Shown here in pieces: positions 1-12,696 of a DNA stretch of 64,000 nt. The translations under genes and the position numbers were made by a program. This DNA is from Gigaspora rosea (lineage: Eukaryota > Glomeromycota > Glomeromycetes > Diversisporales > Gigasporaceae): positions 168,240 to 232,239 of the forward strand of contig QKWP01000066.1 of assembly GCA_003550325.1 (NCBI GenBank). The letters are read 5' to 3'. Under the pieces are notes generated by a model, which was not told where the DNA came from, searched no databases, and was given only the letters and a program-made list of their open reading frames with translations. Each line of letters opens with the position of its first letter. The first letter of the stretch is position 1.

Positions 1-204
1 AAAAAAAAAAAAAGAAACAAACGCGAAACAAAACTATCGAAGCACAAAAAAAAGATTTAGATCTAATCTAGATGGTGACGATCCGACCCCAAATCCGGCA
101 CCGGGGTTTGTCACCGCCGGTGACAAGCACATTTTTTCATAGATTTTAAGATTTTAATAATAATATAGTTTATGCTAATGATAATACCTGATTAGTGATA
201 CGGG
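1..204. other. AT-rich edge of window, no gene seen
   Basis: No reading frame of note. A near-perfect palindrome, TTGTCACCG-C-CGGTGACAA, lies at 108-126. It resembles the palindromes in the ends of the MULE-type elements further on, but no matching second end is visible, so I do not call an element here. Confidence 0.4.
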
Positions 205-1328
205 CTAAAGATGCTTGACGAAATAATTTTTGCGATGACGAAATGGTTTCGTCATGGTTTCGTCATGACGAAATTTTGACGATTGACGAAACCCCGACGA
301 TTGACGAAACCTATGATGAATTGACGAAACATATGACGAATTGGCGAAACCTATGACGAATTGACGAAACCCTTGACGAAAGCTCCAACGATTGTTGAAA
401 CATTGACAACCAATTCAGCCAGTAATTTAACAGCAAGCTTCTATATAGTGATCTTGGATACGCTAAACCTTAAATTGTTTCAAAAGAATGTTATTTCATG
501 ATAAGGTTTCATTGGCGTTTTCTTTTTTCCTCTTTTGCACGTGATCAAATTTATGTCGGGTTGATCCGGAATAGTCAAAATTTGTGCACGCGTTTATTTT
601 CGTCGCTTTTGGATTAACCCGATATAGATTCCGAACACGTGGAAGAGAAGCGAAAACACTTGAAAGCCAATGTTTAAATCGACCTTGGTGTACTAATTAA
701 AAATGAGAGAACGAAATTTACATATAATGAGCACCAATCTATCGTTGTAGCCTCCAATACTAACACCCTAACCCTATACTCCTATCTTTACGCGCTTTGT
801 TTATTTACAAAATTTAATTTCCTTTTTTGATTTGTTATTCGTAAATAAGTAAAATCACGATGGATAACGAGAATGTAATGGATATCTAGATTGTTATCCA
901 ATCTATATTGATTCTCTATCGCTACTATTAACTATGCATTATCGCCTGTTCTGTTAAAACATCGTTTTTTTTTAGCTCTTATCGTTATCGTGATTTTCCT
1001 ATGGATTTGCCTAAAAGGTTAATTTGGTTATATTTTTTGTTGGTGATACTATATTATACCCTTTGCGGTTATTGAAACACTTCTTAATTTTTATAAATGC
1101 GGTAATTAACTCTATCTTGTATGAATATAACTCATCAGGTTTCGTCATAGGTTTCGTCAATTCTTCATAGGTTTCGTCAATTCGTCATATGTTTCGTCAA
1201 TTTGTCATAGGTTTCGTCAATCGTCAGGGGTTTCATCAATCGTCAATTCGTCAATTGGAAGTCACCTGACGAAATGGTTTCGTCATTTGTCAATGACGAA
1301 TGATTAGTCATTCGTCAGGCATCTTTAG
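205..1328. mobile_element. Non-autonomous TIR element with TTGACGAAAC arrays
   Basis: The ends are inverted: CTAAAGATGCTTGACGAA at the left and the complement of CTAAAGATGCCTGACGAA at the right. Just inside each end is a run of about ten degenerate copies of TTGACGAAAC with TATGACGAA spacers (218-395 forward, 1138-1310 reverse complement). Arrays of short subterminal repeats in mirror orientation are typical of hAT elements, where they bind transposase, and the first bases fit the hAT end consensus YARNG. I could not find a clean 8-bp target duplication. There is no open frame inside. A short telomere-like tract (CCCTAACCCTA) lies near 766-777. Confidence 0.6.
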
Positions 1329-3175
1329 TGCTAGCCGATGGTTTCACACCTGTATTACACAATATTAACCACTTTGTAAAATGATCGAATGCTTTATGAA
1401 TTCCATTTTCAAGATTATTAAAAATTTCTTTAATTTGTTCTTCATCTAGAAGTTCAACAGCCTCTAATAGTTCATCAGCAAAAAAAAAATATAAAAGTTT
1501 TTTCTAATATCATCCAAGTAACTAATCCATTCAATTACTTAATCAAGCATTTCATGTGCCCGATGACCATTTGGAAGTTTTTTAAGGTTGTTTCATATAA
1601 TATTCTTGGGTTGGTATCTTGAACAACCATGAATTGAATTAACGGCTCATAAAAATATGTTCCAATCGTACTAAGCATTTTGTTTGAATAGTCAATTTAG
1701 GATCTTGCATCCATTGTAAAAAAAGATGCTATTTTTGAAGATATGCTTGAGGAGGTTTGTGAAGTTGTTCTAATTGTTGTATAAACCAATTAGCAAACTT
1801 TAAGTGTGATGGATAACGTTTATTGCTTAAGAGTTAGCAATTCATAGCCCCAGGGACCACAAATTGGCCGTTGATATTGTGTAAACTGCAAACCTAAGTA
1901 GCTTTGATATAATTCTTTAATTTTTTTCCAGTTATATTCAAAGCTTTATCATTATCACTTATATTGTAGCCAACATGCAATTCCCATGCTAAATAAGCTA
2001 GATAATATGGATGCATAACTTTCATAAAGCCGATAGTTGAAGGAAGTTTTCCAAATGCAGCTTGCTCAAAATTATTAATTCACATCCAATTCTTATTGAG
2101 CTAGAATTCGTAGATTTATTAAAAAGAATGGTTGCACCATTATTATTGCCTGACATATAAGCAGTATTGTCGGATAACCATGCGAAACATTTGTTAGGAT
2201 CAATTTGAGAATTTTTCATTATTATTTGAACAGTTTCCGATACTGACTTTCCATCACATTTATCAATATCTCGAAGATGTGTCATTGTAACTAAAGGTTC
2301 ATTATGAGTAAAGCTCCAGAACATAAAACTTAATATAAAATTTTTAATTTCACCACGTTTGGATTCATAAGCCTTGATTTAATAGCTAGTAACATTTCGT
2401 ATCTCATTAAGATAAGTATCAGTAGATAATTTGGAAATATCTTTGTACAAAGATAATGTATTATGTGATAACCAAGTATTAGGAGGTTCTCCAAATTAGA
2501 AATTCATATACTAATTTTGTGCACAATGCAGCTGAACGCATCGAAGCTTGCCCAACTTGTGTTATTTGTTTGTTTTCTTTGAATAATAATTTAACTTGTT
2601 GCTTAAATTTTTCAGAAGAAAGAGATCCAGAGTTTCGAACATGAACGGAGTGAGTACTTTTATCTTGTAAGTGTCGTATTGTTGATCCCATTGATTGTGT
2701 TTATGAATTAATTGCATATTCTGATTTTTTAATTTTTGAATCTTATGTTGTAATTTCCTATTATCTCTTTCTAACAATTTTAATGTTGTTGATTTATAAA
2801 GAGATTCATGAGTAAATTGAAATGCTTTATTTTGTAAATATGGGAATAATTTTTTCCCTTTTTGTGCACCTTTTGGATACCGCATTATAGTAATCATGTG
2901 ATTTGCTGAATGTACTTCTTTTGGTGACAATTCATGAACTAAAGAAATTAATTCATTTCGCTTTTTGTCATTCTTTGATAATGACTCATTATTAAATGAC
3001 CTTTCAATCGTTTTGTAAGCTGAATCTAGTTGTTGTTGATTCATTTTAGGCAAATAATGCTTATTAATTGCAGGTTTACGTCTACTCTCAACACTTTTTT
3101 GCGCAGCTTTTTTAGATTGTAATTTTGCGCTTATTTCAGTATTTGGCCTAGTCATTTTCTAAAAGATTTAAATAG
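1329..3175 (-). pseudogene. Broken transposase-like gene
   Basis: Minus-strand coding remains run from a start near 3155 to about 1380. The first part (2562-3155) is a lysine-rich stretch with a heptad-like segment near residues 125-150. It continues in another frame (2479-2691) and then in a third (2022-2324). The third part includes WLSDNTAYMSGNNNGA, which resembles the catalytic-domain stretch 'SD..A.M.G..NG' of hAT-like RNase H-fold transposases. Downstream of 2022 the frame is full of stops, although hAT-like fragments can be read in pieces. At least two frameshifts and many stops make this a pseudogene. The flank at 1323-1360 shares a terminal-looking motif with 13637-13672. The exact family is unknown to me. 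Confidence 0.55.
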
Positions 3176-3239
3176 TTATAATGATTTAATTGTGAAACAA
3201 ATTAATACCAAACTTTGAAAAAAGAAATTTTAAACACTT

Positions 3240-3387
3240 CTTTACAAAGTTACGTTAAAACATTTATATTATATAGTCTTACTTTAAAAAAAATATATTA
3301 GGCCGTATATATGTCAATTTGAAATATATTCTTTAATTGAAATTTTTTAATATATGTTGTAAATTTGAAAACGTAACTTTGTTAAGG
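3240..3387. repeat. Small inverted repeat, possible MITE
   Basis: CTTTACAAAGTTACGTT at 3240-3256 is mirrored by AACGTAACTTTGTTAAGG at 3370-3387 with one mismatch-like slip. The interior is AT-rich and non-coding. No target duplication was resolved. Confidence 0.4.
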
Positions 3388-4272
3388 ATGCAGCGAAGAT
3401 TTAAAGACTTTAAAGTTAGAAAAAAAAATTTATTAAGTGATATATAATCAAAAATATTTTACTAATGTTTTAATATAAAATTGCGTAATAATGTTTTAAT
3501 CAAAAAATCTATCATAATACAAAAATAAATTAGACTATACATATGTTTGATTTTGTTAGACCGTTGACCACCCACGACCACATGCAAATGTCCCCAAGAA
3601 ACCCTATAAAAAATCTCTTGAAATTTTTCAGTAATATGAAATTATCAGAGTTTTTGTTCGGAAAATCGACTCCATTCCGAACATTTTAATGGATGTTTAT
3701 TGGAAATATATGGTTTGATAAGTTTTTTATATGTTTTTTATACGATAATTTTTTTAATCAAAAATTTTCTATTGTTTACATCCCGTACAAACATCGTAAT
3801 GAAAACAGTACAAACATAAACCCCTGTACGGAAAATCGACACCATTCCGAAAAATTCCTAAAAATTTTAGAACATTTTTTATAGGGAAAGGGTTTACAGA
3901 ATTTTATCATAAATGAATTATACAGAATAAAATAGTACGGTATTTATTTTTATTTTTATAATTTAGTTAAATAATTTATATTTTTTATAATATTATCATT
4001 AATAATTTTTAAATATATTAATTAAAAATAAAAAATTAAAAAATAACAATAACTAAAAGAGTAAAAGAGAAAGAGAAATAAGTATAAGAAAAAGAGTGTG
4101 AGAATGAGAAAGAGAGAGAGAAAGATAGAGAGAGAAAAAAAAAAGAGAGAAAGAGAGAGAAAGAAAAAATTTTCCTATTTAAGAACATAAAAAAATTTTT
4201 GAGAACATTAAATTAAATAAATATGCTCTCATTAGAACATAAATTTCAAAACAGATTTCAAACACTGAGTAG
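3388..4272. other. Non-coding AT-rich stretch with a 23-bp direct repeat and GA tract
   Basis: A 23-bp sequence beginning CGGAAAATCGAC occurs at 3659-3681 and again at 3829-3851 with one change. A purine-rich GAGA tract fills about 4060-4165. The short frames here look accidental and no gene is supported. Confidence 0.5.
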
Positions 4273-5074
4273 CGTTAGCTTTACAACAATGATAAATTTC
4301 GAACTTAATAAACAGTTACATCATTTTTGCATCATATCGTATCCACATATGGAATTTTATTATAAGACATGTAAAACCTTAATTCGAATAAATGAAAATA
4401 ATTACTCCTACCAAAAAAAAAAGGATTCCACAAAAATTAGCATAAGCGACATCAAAAAAAATTGAAGGAAACCATCCCTGTCAGATTTCATGTTACACAT
4501 GAAACGTTAGGGTGTTACCTAGTGTTTCGGGCGAAATTATATATTTCGCCCAGGCGAAATTTCCGTAATAGGGCGAAATAGGTTTCGCCCAAAGACCTCA
4601 AATCCGATAATTCCGAAACTGGCGAAACTGGCGAAATGTCCGAAACTTGGAGAAATGTCCGAAACCTGGCGAAATGTCCGAAAATTGGCGAAACCGAAAC
4701 CTGGCGAAAGTTCCGAAATCTAATATTAGAAATTTTATTGGAAAAAATACCTAGAGCGTAGTGAAACGGAGTATGAGTTCAATTCGGGGGATGGTGTGAA
4801 AAGATCCCACGAAATATTCACTTATCCGAAATATCATATATCAGTAACATGTGAATAGCGATAACGATAAATATCATTTAAATAATTTTTGCAAATCCTA
4901 ATGCTATTACTGTAACTTATCTAATATTTATTTAGTGATGGACCGGCGGAATTATGGTATTGGCTCCGAATTATACCACGCATCACGTGATGGATAACGT
5001 GCGGGATGACAGTATTGTGTAGTTATCTAATCAGGAAGATTTATTGATAGATCCTACAATGATTTTTCTTATAA

Positions 5075-5168
5075 GGCCACGCAAAGTTAATTTTCGTTTT
5101 GCATAACTGGGGTTTCAAAATTCCGGTCGGCGGATTTTTTTTTAAAAAAAAATTAGCTTTGCGTGGTC
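5075..5168. mobile_element. 94-bp MITE, TAA target duplication
   Basis: The ends GGCCACGCAAAGTTAAT and ATTAGCTTTGCGTGGTC are inverted copies, and TAA lies on both sides (5072-5074 and 5169-5171). A 3-bp TWA duplication suggests the PIF/Harbinger group. Nested in the hAT-like element. Confidence 0.6.
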
Positions 5169-5456
5169 TAAATTCATACATGTTCACATCTAAGGTAATG
5201 CAAAATTAATTCTTCGGTTTGCATAACATGGAATCAGAAAATTTTGATTTTTTTTTATTGGACCTATCGGGTAATCCCGGAAAAGTAAGGTCATCATCGG
5301 GTGACACCGGAGAAAAAATTAAATGGCAAAAATGGAATAATTGTCACAATAGGAAGGATCGTCCTATTTACTATTATAATATGATCTGTGATAAAGTTTA
5401 CCTTAATTTTCTTATATAAAATTTTTTTAAAGACATTCTCACAATTTGGTTCTTTA

Positions 5457-5699
5457 GGCTGTTTGAAGTTGATTCTTTGGTTAACATCACTTTTCCAGGA
5501 CTCTCGGGAGGGGGGGGGGGGTAAAATGAAACGAACATATAAAAATGAACAAATATGGGCTAATTTCATTGGTTGATATAAATCAGGTGACTGGCGAGAG
5601 TCATCCAGCGTTTTGATTGGCTGTTCGTTTTCGGAGGGAGGTGGGGGAGACTTCAGCTGAGGGGGGGGGTGTTAACCAAAAAATTAACTTCAAACGGCC
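5457..5699. mobile_element. 243-bp PIF/Harbinger-like MITE
   Basis: The ends GGCTGTTTGAAGTTGATT and the complement of GGCCGTTTGAAGTTAATT extend as an inverted repeat to about 32 bp (TTTGGTTAACA). TTA flanks both sides (5454-5456 and 5700-5702). The interior has two long G runs. Non-coding. Confidence 0.75.
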
Positions 5700-7090
5700 T
5701 TAATGTTGAAATAAATTGAGTTAAAGGATTAAAATACTGGAAATTTTAAATAAATGTTTTAAAGTATATAAATTGTTATTTTACCTAGTATTATTTCTTC
5801 GTTACTTCATATATTTCTATGTTTTTGCAAGCAAATTTGCTTATTATGCACTGTATTAAGAGATAGAGAAAACCAAATGTAGTAATTACAAATTAAATTA
5901 TGAATTTATAATTCTGCGTACAAGAAAATAATAGAACAATAGAATTCCAAAAAAGTAAAAAAAAAAAAAATCGAAAAAGTTTCGGAGATTTCTCCATTTC
6001 GGTTTCGCCGGGTTTCGGAGGTTTCGCCAGGTTTCGGAAGTTTCGCCCATTTCGGAAATTTCGGAAATTTCGGATTTATTTCGCCTTTGGGAACATTTCG
6101 GTTTCGCCTTTCGGATTCTGAAAATGGATTTCGCCCGAAACACTAGTGTTACCTCAACTAAGTATTAGTTAGGGTAATATATGAAGATCATTAATTTCGG
6201 ATTTTTTATAGGCCGTATATTTAAATTTACATTTTTTAGCATAAGTATCCAACAAAAGTGCATATAATTTTTTTTTAATTTGAAGCTTTCAACTAGCTCT
6301 ACATTGTAATAGAGCTATTTTTAAATAATTTTTTTAAAAAATTTCGTAAAATTTATTTAATTAATTAATATTTAATATTTATATAATAACTGAATGATTT
6401 TATAAACTATTGAAAAAAAATAGCTCTATTACCACGTAGAGCTAGCTGAGAGCTGCAAGTTAAAAAAATTTTATACACTTCCGTTAGATATTTGTATCAA
6501 TAAATGTAAATTTATTTTTATAATTATTTTATAATCATCTAGTATAAAAAGTTGGTTAACGATAATATCGAAATATAACCATTAATAAATCCGAAATTAA
6601 TGAACTTCATATGTTACCCCGACTATGTTTGATTTTATTAGTTGAGGTAACGTGATCGTACTGATATCTGATATAAAAAATCCTACGAAGAAAATCCTAA
6701 ACATCTAATGTAGATTTGCGAAAATTTGTATTGGACCACTGGTATTGTGCACAAAATCAAGTTTTTAATATAATTTATTATAGCATCAGTAAATTATTAT
6801 GGTTCCGGCTTTTTATTTTTGCTCGTTATGCGCATGAAAATAACAAAGTACTGGTCACGGAGACAGGATTTCAAGAATCAATCCTTGAATGTTCAAACAT
6901 ATATGACAACTCGCATATAATAAGATGCGATGCGATGATATGTGAAAAACAAGTAATGACGTGATGAATAGTCACAAGGACCAATTAGATGACTTGCTTT
7001 CCTGGTAATACAGTAATATAAAAATGTAACTTTGTATCACTTTTACCATCGTTATACTCCTGGATGATCATTTTAACTTTAAAAAAAAAA

Positions 7091-8602
7091 ATGACTTTTG
7101 AATTTTTTAAAAAACTTTCAAATAATTATCTTGAACTTCTTGATGATGAGGAAGATTTTAATGTAATAATTAATGTTGGTGAATCTTCAAACGCCAAAAT
7201 ATTTCGGGCGCATTCAACAATTTTAAAACATCGATCATTGTATTTTCGTAATGAATTGACAAACATTAACAGAGATGGGAATAAAATTAAAACGGTTAAT
7301 CTAAATAATGTTACTATTCAGCAATTTGAAATTATTATCAAGTAATTAAATAATATTCTTTTTATGATCTTGTGAAATTTAAAATATTTTAAAAATTGCT
7401 AATGTATTAACAAAATATAAATTTAATTTAAGATATATCTATGGTGGAACAGTTTCATTAGAAGATCATGAAACTTCATTCCTCATGATTACTACTTGTG
7501 AATTTCTATTTGAAGAATTGGCCAAGCATCTTGAAACTTATTTGATTGAAACCAAGGCTTCGTGGCTTCGATTACATTTTTCTAAAGTATTTCAAAAAAG
7601 CTTTCAAAATAAGAATTACAAAATTGGTGTAACGATATTATAGTAAAGCACCCAGAAAAGTTTTTTGAATCAGAAGATTTTACATCAATTCAAGAAAATG
7701 TGTTAATCTCAGTTATTAAACGAGATGACTTACAAATGGAAGAAATAAAAATTTGGAAACGAATTATTGAATGGGGAATTGCACAAAATACAGGCATTCC
7801 ACCTGATCCTAAGAATTGGTCTAATGATAATTTTTTAACTATGAAGACAACTTTACAAAATTGTTTACCTTTTATTCGTTATTTCCAAATATCTAGTGAA
7901 AATGGTATTGACCATTTACAACCATATAGACGAATTCTAGAAGATAATTTATGGGATGATATAATGAAAAGACTTTTATTTCCAAATAAACCGATATCAG
8001 CAGTAATTCTTCCACCTCGTGTAGTTTTAACACAAACATTACCGCCCAGAACGACAGAACCATTTTCAACAATCATTAATGAAACACACGCAGCTGAAAT
8101 TACTTCATGGATTGATAAAAAGGTTGATACATACACTGCAACAAATAACCCATATGAATTTAAATTACTTCTTCGTGGAACAAGAGATGGTTTTACTCCT
8201 ACTTCATTTTGGAATTTATGCGATAAACAAACAAATCTTGTTGTAGTTGTGAAGATTAAAGATACTGATGAAATTCTTGGTGGATATAATCCTATTGGAT
8301 GGGTTAAACCGATTTATGATAAATATTATAATTGCGATAAGAGCTTTATTTTTTCATTGAGAAATGGTACTATTGAAAATTCTATTCTAAGTCGTGTGAA
8401 AAATCCAGAATATGCAATTTATTGTAGTTCTGATTGTGGTCCAATTTTCGGTGGTGGTAATGGCGGCGGCTGTGATCTAGTCATTTTTAATAGTTCTAAT
8501 GAATGTTGGAATGTTCAAAATGCATATGAAAAACAAATTAGTAGTGATGAAGATTTTTCAGTTGATGAATACGAAATATTTCAAATTAGTAAAAAGCCAT
8601 AA
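7091..8602 (+). pseudogene. BTB-BACK-TLDc gene, frameshifted
   Basis: Close relative of the intact gene at 39160. The first exon (7091-7341) encodes the BTB part. A GT-AG intron (7342-7432) splits a lysine codon at the same place as in the intact copy. In exon 2 a 10-bp deletion near 7613 breaks the frame early in the BACK region, and a 9-bp in-frame loss removes three residues near 7479. Downstream, 7700-8602 stays open for 300 codons and contains the rest of the BACK region and the whole TLDc domain, ending ISKKP. An upstream in-frame ATG at 7064 exists, but the conserved start is 7091. The TLDc half could still be translated from the internal ATG at 7700. I consider it a recent pseudogene. 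Confidence 0.85.
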
Positions 8603-9344
8603 ATTTACAAATGTTAGGTATTCATCTTTTATGTATATCAAGATCGTGAATAAATAAACGTCGCAAAAACATATTATCGCATAACATAACAGCGGTCAAT
8701 TTGTACAACTTTTATTATTGAATATATAAGATTTGATCTAAAGATATAGAATATTTTTCCCAGAGCAAAGAATCCTAAAAATTTGGTAAAAATAGATTCT
8801 ACAATAGTAAAGGAAAAAGTAAAACTACACATCATTAACGTGGAATTAAGTTTAAATTAATAATTACTAAAGTTGAATTTGTAATAATTTATATCTATTA
8901 ATGAACCATTTTTGCATGATGGAGAAAGGTGAAATCTTGGCAAAGCATACATACACTTTTAATTATGTAACTAATGGACTATAACTTTAAAATTTATATC
9001 TTCATAGCATCAGTTTATTAAATAAGTTATTTATAAATTCACTCTAAAAAAAATCAGTTCCCGGATTTCTCTTTATGATTCCATATTGTTTTTTCAGTTT
9101 TGTAACTTTTACTAGTTTCGCTATCTTTCATCAGTTTCGTAGCCTTTCGTCGCTTTGAGGTAATTAATGAAAAACGAAAATAGTTTCGCATTTTTTCAAC
9201 GTGAGCATTTACCTAGTTCATATCAATGGATTGATTGAAGAACTAAATTGTCCATATCAATCTGAAATTCTTATTTAATTTCACTTTCTGCATTATTTCG
9301 TAAAAAAGTTTATTGATATCCATCAAGTCCGTTAGATTATTATC
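8603..9344. other. 3' flank of BTB-TLDc pseudogene, no gene
   Basis: AT-rich DNA shared with copy 2 (40716-41501). AATAAA-type signals follow the stop (for example near 8650). No reading frame of note. Confidence 0.6.
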
Positions 9345-10581
9345 TAGCTTATTAGCCTGGGCCTACTATTAGACATTGTTATTGTTACGAGTAAAGGTTG
9401 AAAATAGCCTTTAACCTCAAAAATAATATAGTTAATTGTCTAATGATCCGTTCCTCTATTATAAAATATTTTTTTGGATACTAAAATTCAATTTCGTATA
9501 TTAGCCCATATGTAGTTATTCATTAATTGATTAAAATATTCTAAATTTTAAATTAATATTCGAATTCGTTATTCTAAAATACTATTCAAATTTTGGTAAA
9601 GTAATACGCCTTTATTGAGTATTAGCCTGATAGTTGTCCGATTGCGCGATTATGGTAAATTGTCTAGGCATTTTTTTTGAGATATAGATATAGGGTGTCA
9701 TAACATAAAAATATTTTATTGCGGTTTGCATAATTGTGTGACCCCTATGATTAATTTTTTTATGTTTAAATTATTTTGATTTCGATTGCTAAAGCCAGCC
9801 AATTTATCATGAGTGCAAAACCCAGGCTTATGATAAATGAGCAGGCTTTAACAATCGCGATCGTAATCATAATCATTTAATCATAAAAAAAATTAATCAT
9901 AGGGGTCACAAAATTATGTAAACCGCAATAATTCAATGTCTTGATAAATTGTTTTTATATTTGTCTAACAATCGAAAATTCAATATTATAAAAAACGATT
10001 GTTGATTTGAAGCTTAACTTTTATATTTTAAGTTTTATTCTTTTAGCTAAGGATTTTGATTTTTGACAGGGTTTAGATTACTCTCTTTTATCAAGAAATT
10101 TAGGTTTCACCAACATTTCACCTTTTATCTTTTGCCAGTTTGTGTTCAGCTTTTGTCATCATACAAAAAGATATCGCATAAAAACTGTAAACTTTTCTGC
10201 ATTAACTTTACCTTAATGATGTATAGTAGATTATCTGTAATTTAAAGAAAATAGTTTTATTAATATACTCAAAACCACTTATACTAGAGCTCAATCAAAC
10301 TAATAACTTTTTATCAATATCTTTTTATAATAGAACCAATAATAAAAAACAAGCTTTACTAAAATATATATTAAACGAAACTATGGGATACTATTTAATG
10401 ATTTTAGTTGATAAGAGGTTCCGCGTTGACAGAATACAAAGCTTAATTTCGTTCATCATCAAATAAAACCTCAAATAACGTAATGAAAAAATTGAATGTA
10501 AGTAGTAGAACAAAAGCTGTAAAATTGAGATTAAAATAAAAACAGTTGCTTTATTCAATTTACGAAAGGTTTTGGTATTTT
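9345..10581. other. Copy-1-only segment, insertion or loss in copy 2
   Basis: Copy 2 joins the two flanks directly (TTATC-AAATACTGCAATGAG near 41502). This 1,237-bp stretch is therefore either inserted here or deleted there. I found no inverted ends or target duplication for the segment as a whole. It contains a palindromic MITE at 9718-9929 and no convincing gene. Confidence 0.6.
9718..9929. mobile_element. Palindromic MITE (ATTGCGGTTTGCA family)
   Basis: The 212-bp element folds back nearly end to end. The outer arms (ATTGCGGTTTGCATAA, then GTGACCCCTATGATTAAT) and the inner arms (CGATTGCTAAAGCC against GGCTTTAACAATCG) are both inverted. The ends resemble those of the element at 18676, so they may be one family. 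Confidence 0.7.
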
Positions 10582-11125
10582 AATACCGCAATGAGCTGAT
10601 GAAGTTATGATGAAATAAATTTTAAAATTTTTACTCGATTTATTAATCTATTAGTTGCATAATCAAAAATCTATTTTATTATTATCTACTGTTAATTATG
10701 TAATTAATTAGATTTTTCATGAGGTTCGTCATCACGTAAAAAAGGGTTCAGCTAACAACTATAAGCTATTTCAATTTTTAACTTTAGTAATTTTAACTTC
10801 CAATCACTATAATATATTTTTTAGATATAGTTTTTATTTTTCCATTTATTATTATATAATTTCATTTACTAAAATTTTTTAGTATTATTTACTCCTAACA
10901 GCTAATGAAAATACTCTTTATATTTTGATCAATATTGGTTTATGATAGATTTAGTAACAAAAATAAAACAATAAAAATATGAAAAAGTTTAATACTACTG
11001 TAAACGTTGTTATACGATAACATTTAATAATTGTATTTTAATAATAAGTTTAATGTTTTATTTGGCAACATTTATTTATTCATGATCTTGGTACAACTTA
11101 AAGATGTCCACTAACATTTGAAAAT

Positions 11126-12696
11126 TTATGTCTTCTTGCTAAGCTGAAATATTCATATTCATCTACTGAAAAAAAATTACAACCCATTAAATCAGTATGA
11201 AAAATGTTTAATTCATTTTTCATATGCACTTTGAACATAATAATATTCATTAGAACTAGTATAAATGATTAGATTACAGCCGCCACCACCACAACAACAC
11301 CACCACCGAAAACTGGACCACATCCAGAACTACAATAAATTGCAAATACTGGTTTTTTTACACGACTTAAATAGCATTTTGAATAGAACATTTCTCAATG
11401 AAAAAATAAAGCTCTCATCGCAATTCATATATCTACTATTAATCAGTTTATCCCGACAAATAGGATTATATCACCAAGAATTTCATCAGTACCTTTAACC
11501 TTCACAACTACAACAAGATTTGTTTGCTTATCACATAAATTCTAAAATGGAGCAGGAGTAAAACCATCTCTGGTTCCACGAAGAAGTAATTTAAATTCAT
11601 ATGAGTTATTTGTTGCAGTTTATGCATCAGCCTTTGTATCAATCCATGAAATAATTTCAGCCGCTTGTGCTTCATTAATGATCGTTGAAAATGGTTCTGT
11701 CGTTCTGGGCGGTAATGTTTGTGTTAAAGCTACACGAGGTGGAAGAATTACTGCTGATATCGGTTTATTTGGAAATAAAAGTCTTTTCATTATATCATCC
11801 CATAAATTATCTTCTAGAATTCGTCTATATGGTTGTAAATGGTCAATAACATTTTCACTAGATATTTGAAAATAACGAATAAAAGGTAAACAATTTTGTA
11901 AAGTTATCTTCATAGTTAAAAAATTTTCATTAGACCAATTCTTAGGATCAGGTGGAATGCCTGTATTTTGTGCAATTTCACATTCAATAACTTGTTTCCA
12001 AAATTTTGCTTCTTCCCATTTGTAAGTCATCTCGTTTAATGATCGAGATTAACGCATTTTCTTAATTGATGTAAAATCTTCTGACTCAAAAAACTTTTCT
12101 GGGTGCTTTAATATAATATCGTTGCACCAATTTTGTAATTCTTGAAATTTATTATTTGAAAGCTTTTTTGATATACATTAGAAAAATGTAATCGAAGCCA
12201 CGAAGTCTTGGTCTCATTCAAATAAGCTTCAAGACACTTGGTCAGTACTTCAAATAAAAATTCACAAGTAATAACCATGAGATCAAAAACAAATGATGTT
12301 CTAATGAAACTATTACACCATAGATAAATCATAAATTAATTTATAACAATTTTAATATTTTAGCATTTTTAAAATATTTTAAACTTCACGATATTATAAA
12401 TAAGAATATTATTTAGTTACCTGATAATAATTTCAAATTGCTGAATAGTAACATTATTTAGATTGACTGGTTTAATGTTGTTCTTATCTCTGTTAAATTT
12501 GTCAATTCATTACGAAAATACAATGATCTATTTTAAAATTGTTGAATGTGCCGAAATATTTTAGTTTTGGAGATTCGCCAACATTAATTATTACATTAAA
12601 ATCTTCTTCTTAATCAAGAAGTTCAAGATAATTAGTTGAAACTTTTTCAAAAAATTCAAAAGTCATTTGTTTTTCTTTTGATAAAATAATAGACAT
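11126..12696 (-). pseudogene. Inverted BTB-BACK-TLDc copy, broken
   Basis: Reads from an ATG at 12696 (MSIILSKEKQMTFEFF), which gives a ten-residue N-terminal extension compared with the plus-strand copies. The BTB part lies at 12420-12690, followed by an intron-like break. The BACK and early TLDc parts are open at 11620-12030 (136 codons, including GIPPDPKNWSNENFLTM). The frame is broken near 12030-12050, and several small indels follow in the TLDc part, including a one-base loss next to the ancestral stop near 11126. It faces the plus-strand copy tail to tail. Too damaged to make the family protein. Confidence 0.8.

Larger units (their letters stand above)
4520..6145. mobile_element. Non-autonomous hAT-like element, 8-bp TSD
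   Basis: Perfect 18-bp inverted ends (TAGTGTTTCGGGCGAAAT) are flanked by a perfect 8-bp duplication, GTGTTACC, at 4512-4519 and 6146-6153. Both the 8-bp duplication and the YARNG-type end are hAT hallmarks. Subterminal arrays of GGCGAAA and TCCGAAA motifs lie at 4540-4720 and, reversed, at 5975-6125. There is no transposase frame inside, so it would depend on another element. It sits in the left TIR of an older element and itself hosts two small MITEs. Confidence 0.85.
4508..6648. mobile_element. Outer TIR insertion, hosting a nested hAT-like element
   Basis: Copy 2 of the duplicon reads straight through at 38188 (CATGAAACGTGATCG). Copy 1 is interrupted here, and AACGT is present on both sides. 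When the inner element (4520-6145) is set aside, the ends are inverted over about 60 bp: TTACCTCAACTAA at the left and TTAGTTGAGGTAA at the right, followed inward by ATTAATTTCGG and CCGAAATTAAT. The roughly 500-bp body holds a second inverted pair around AATAGAGCTA (about 6300 and 6420). Exact ends at the left are uncertain by a few bases. No coding capacity. Confidence 0.65.
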
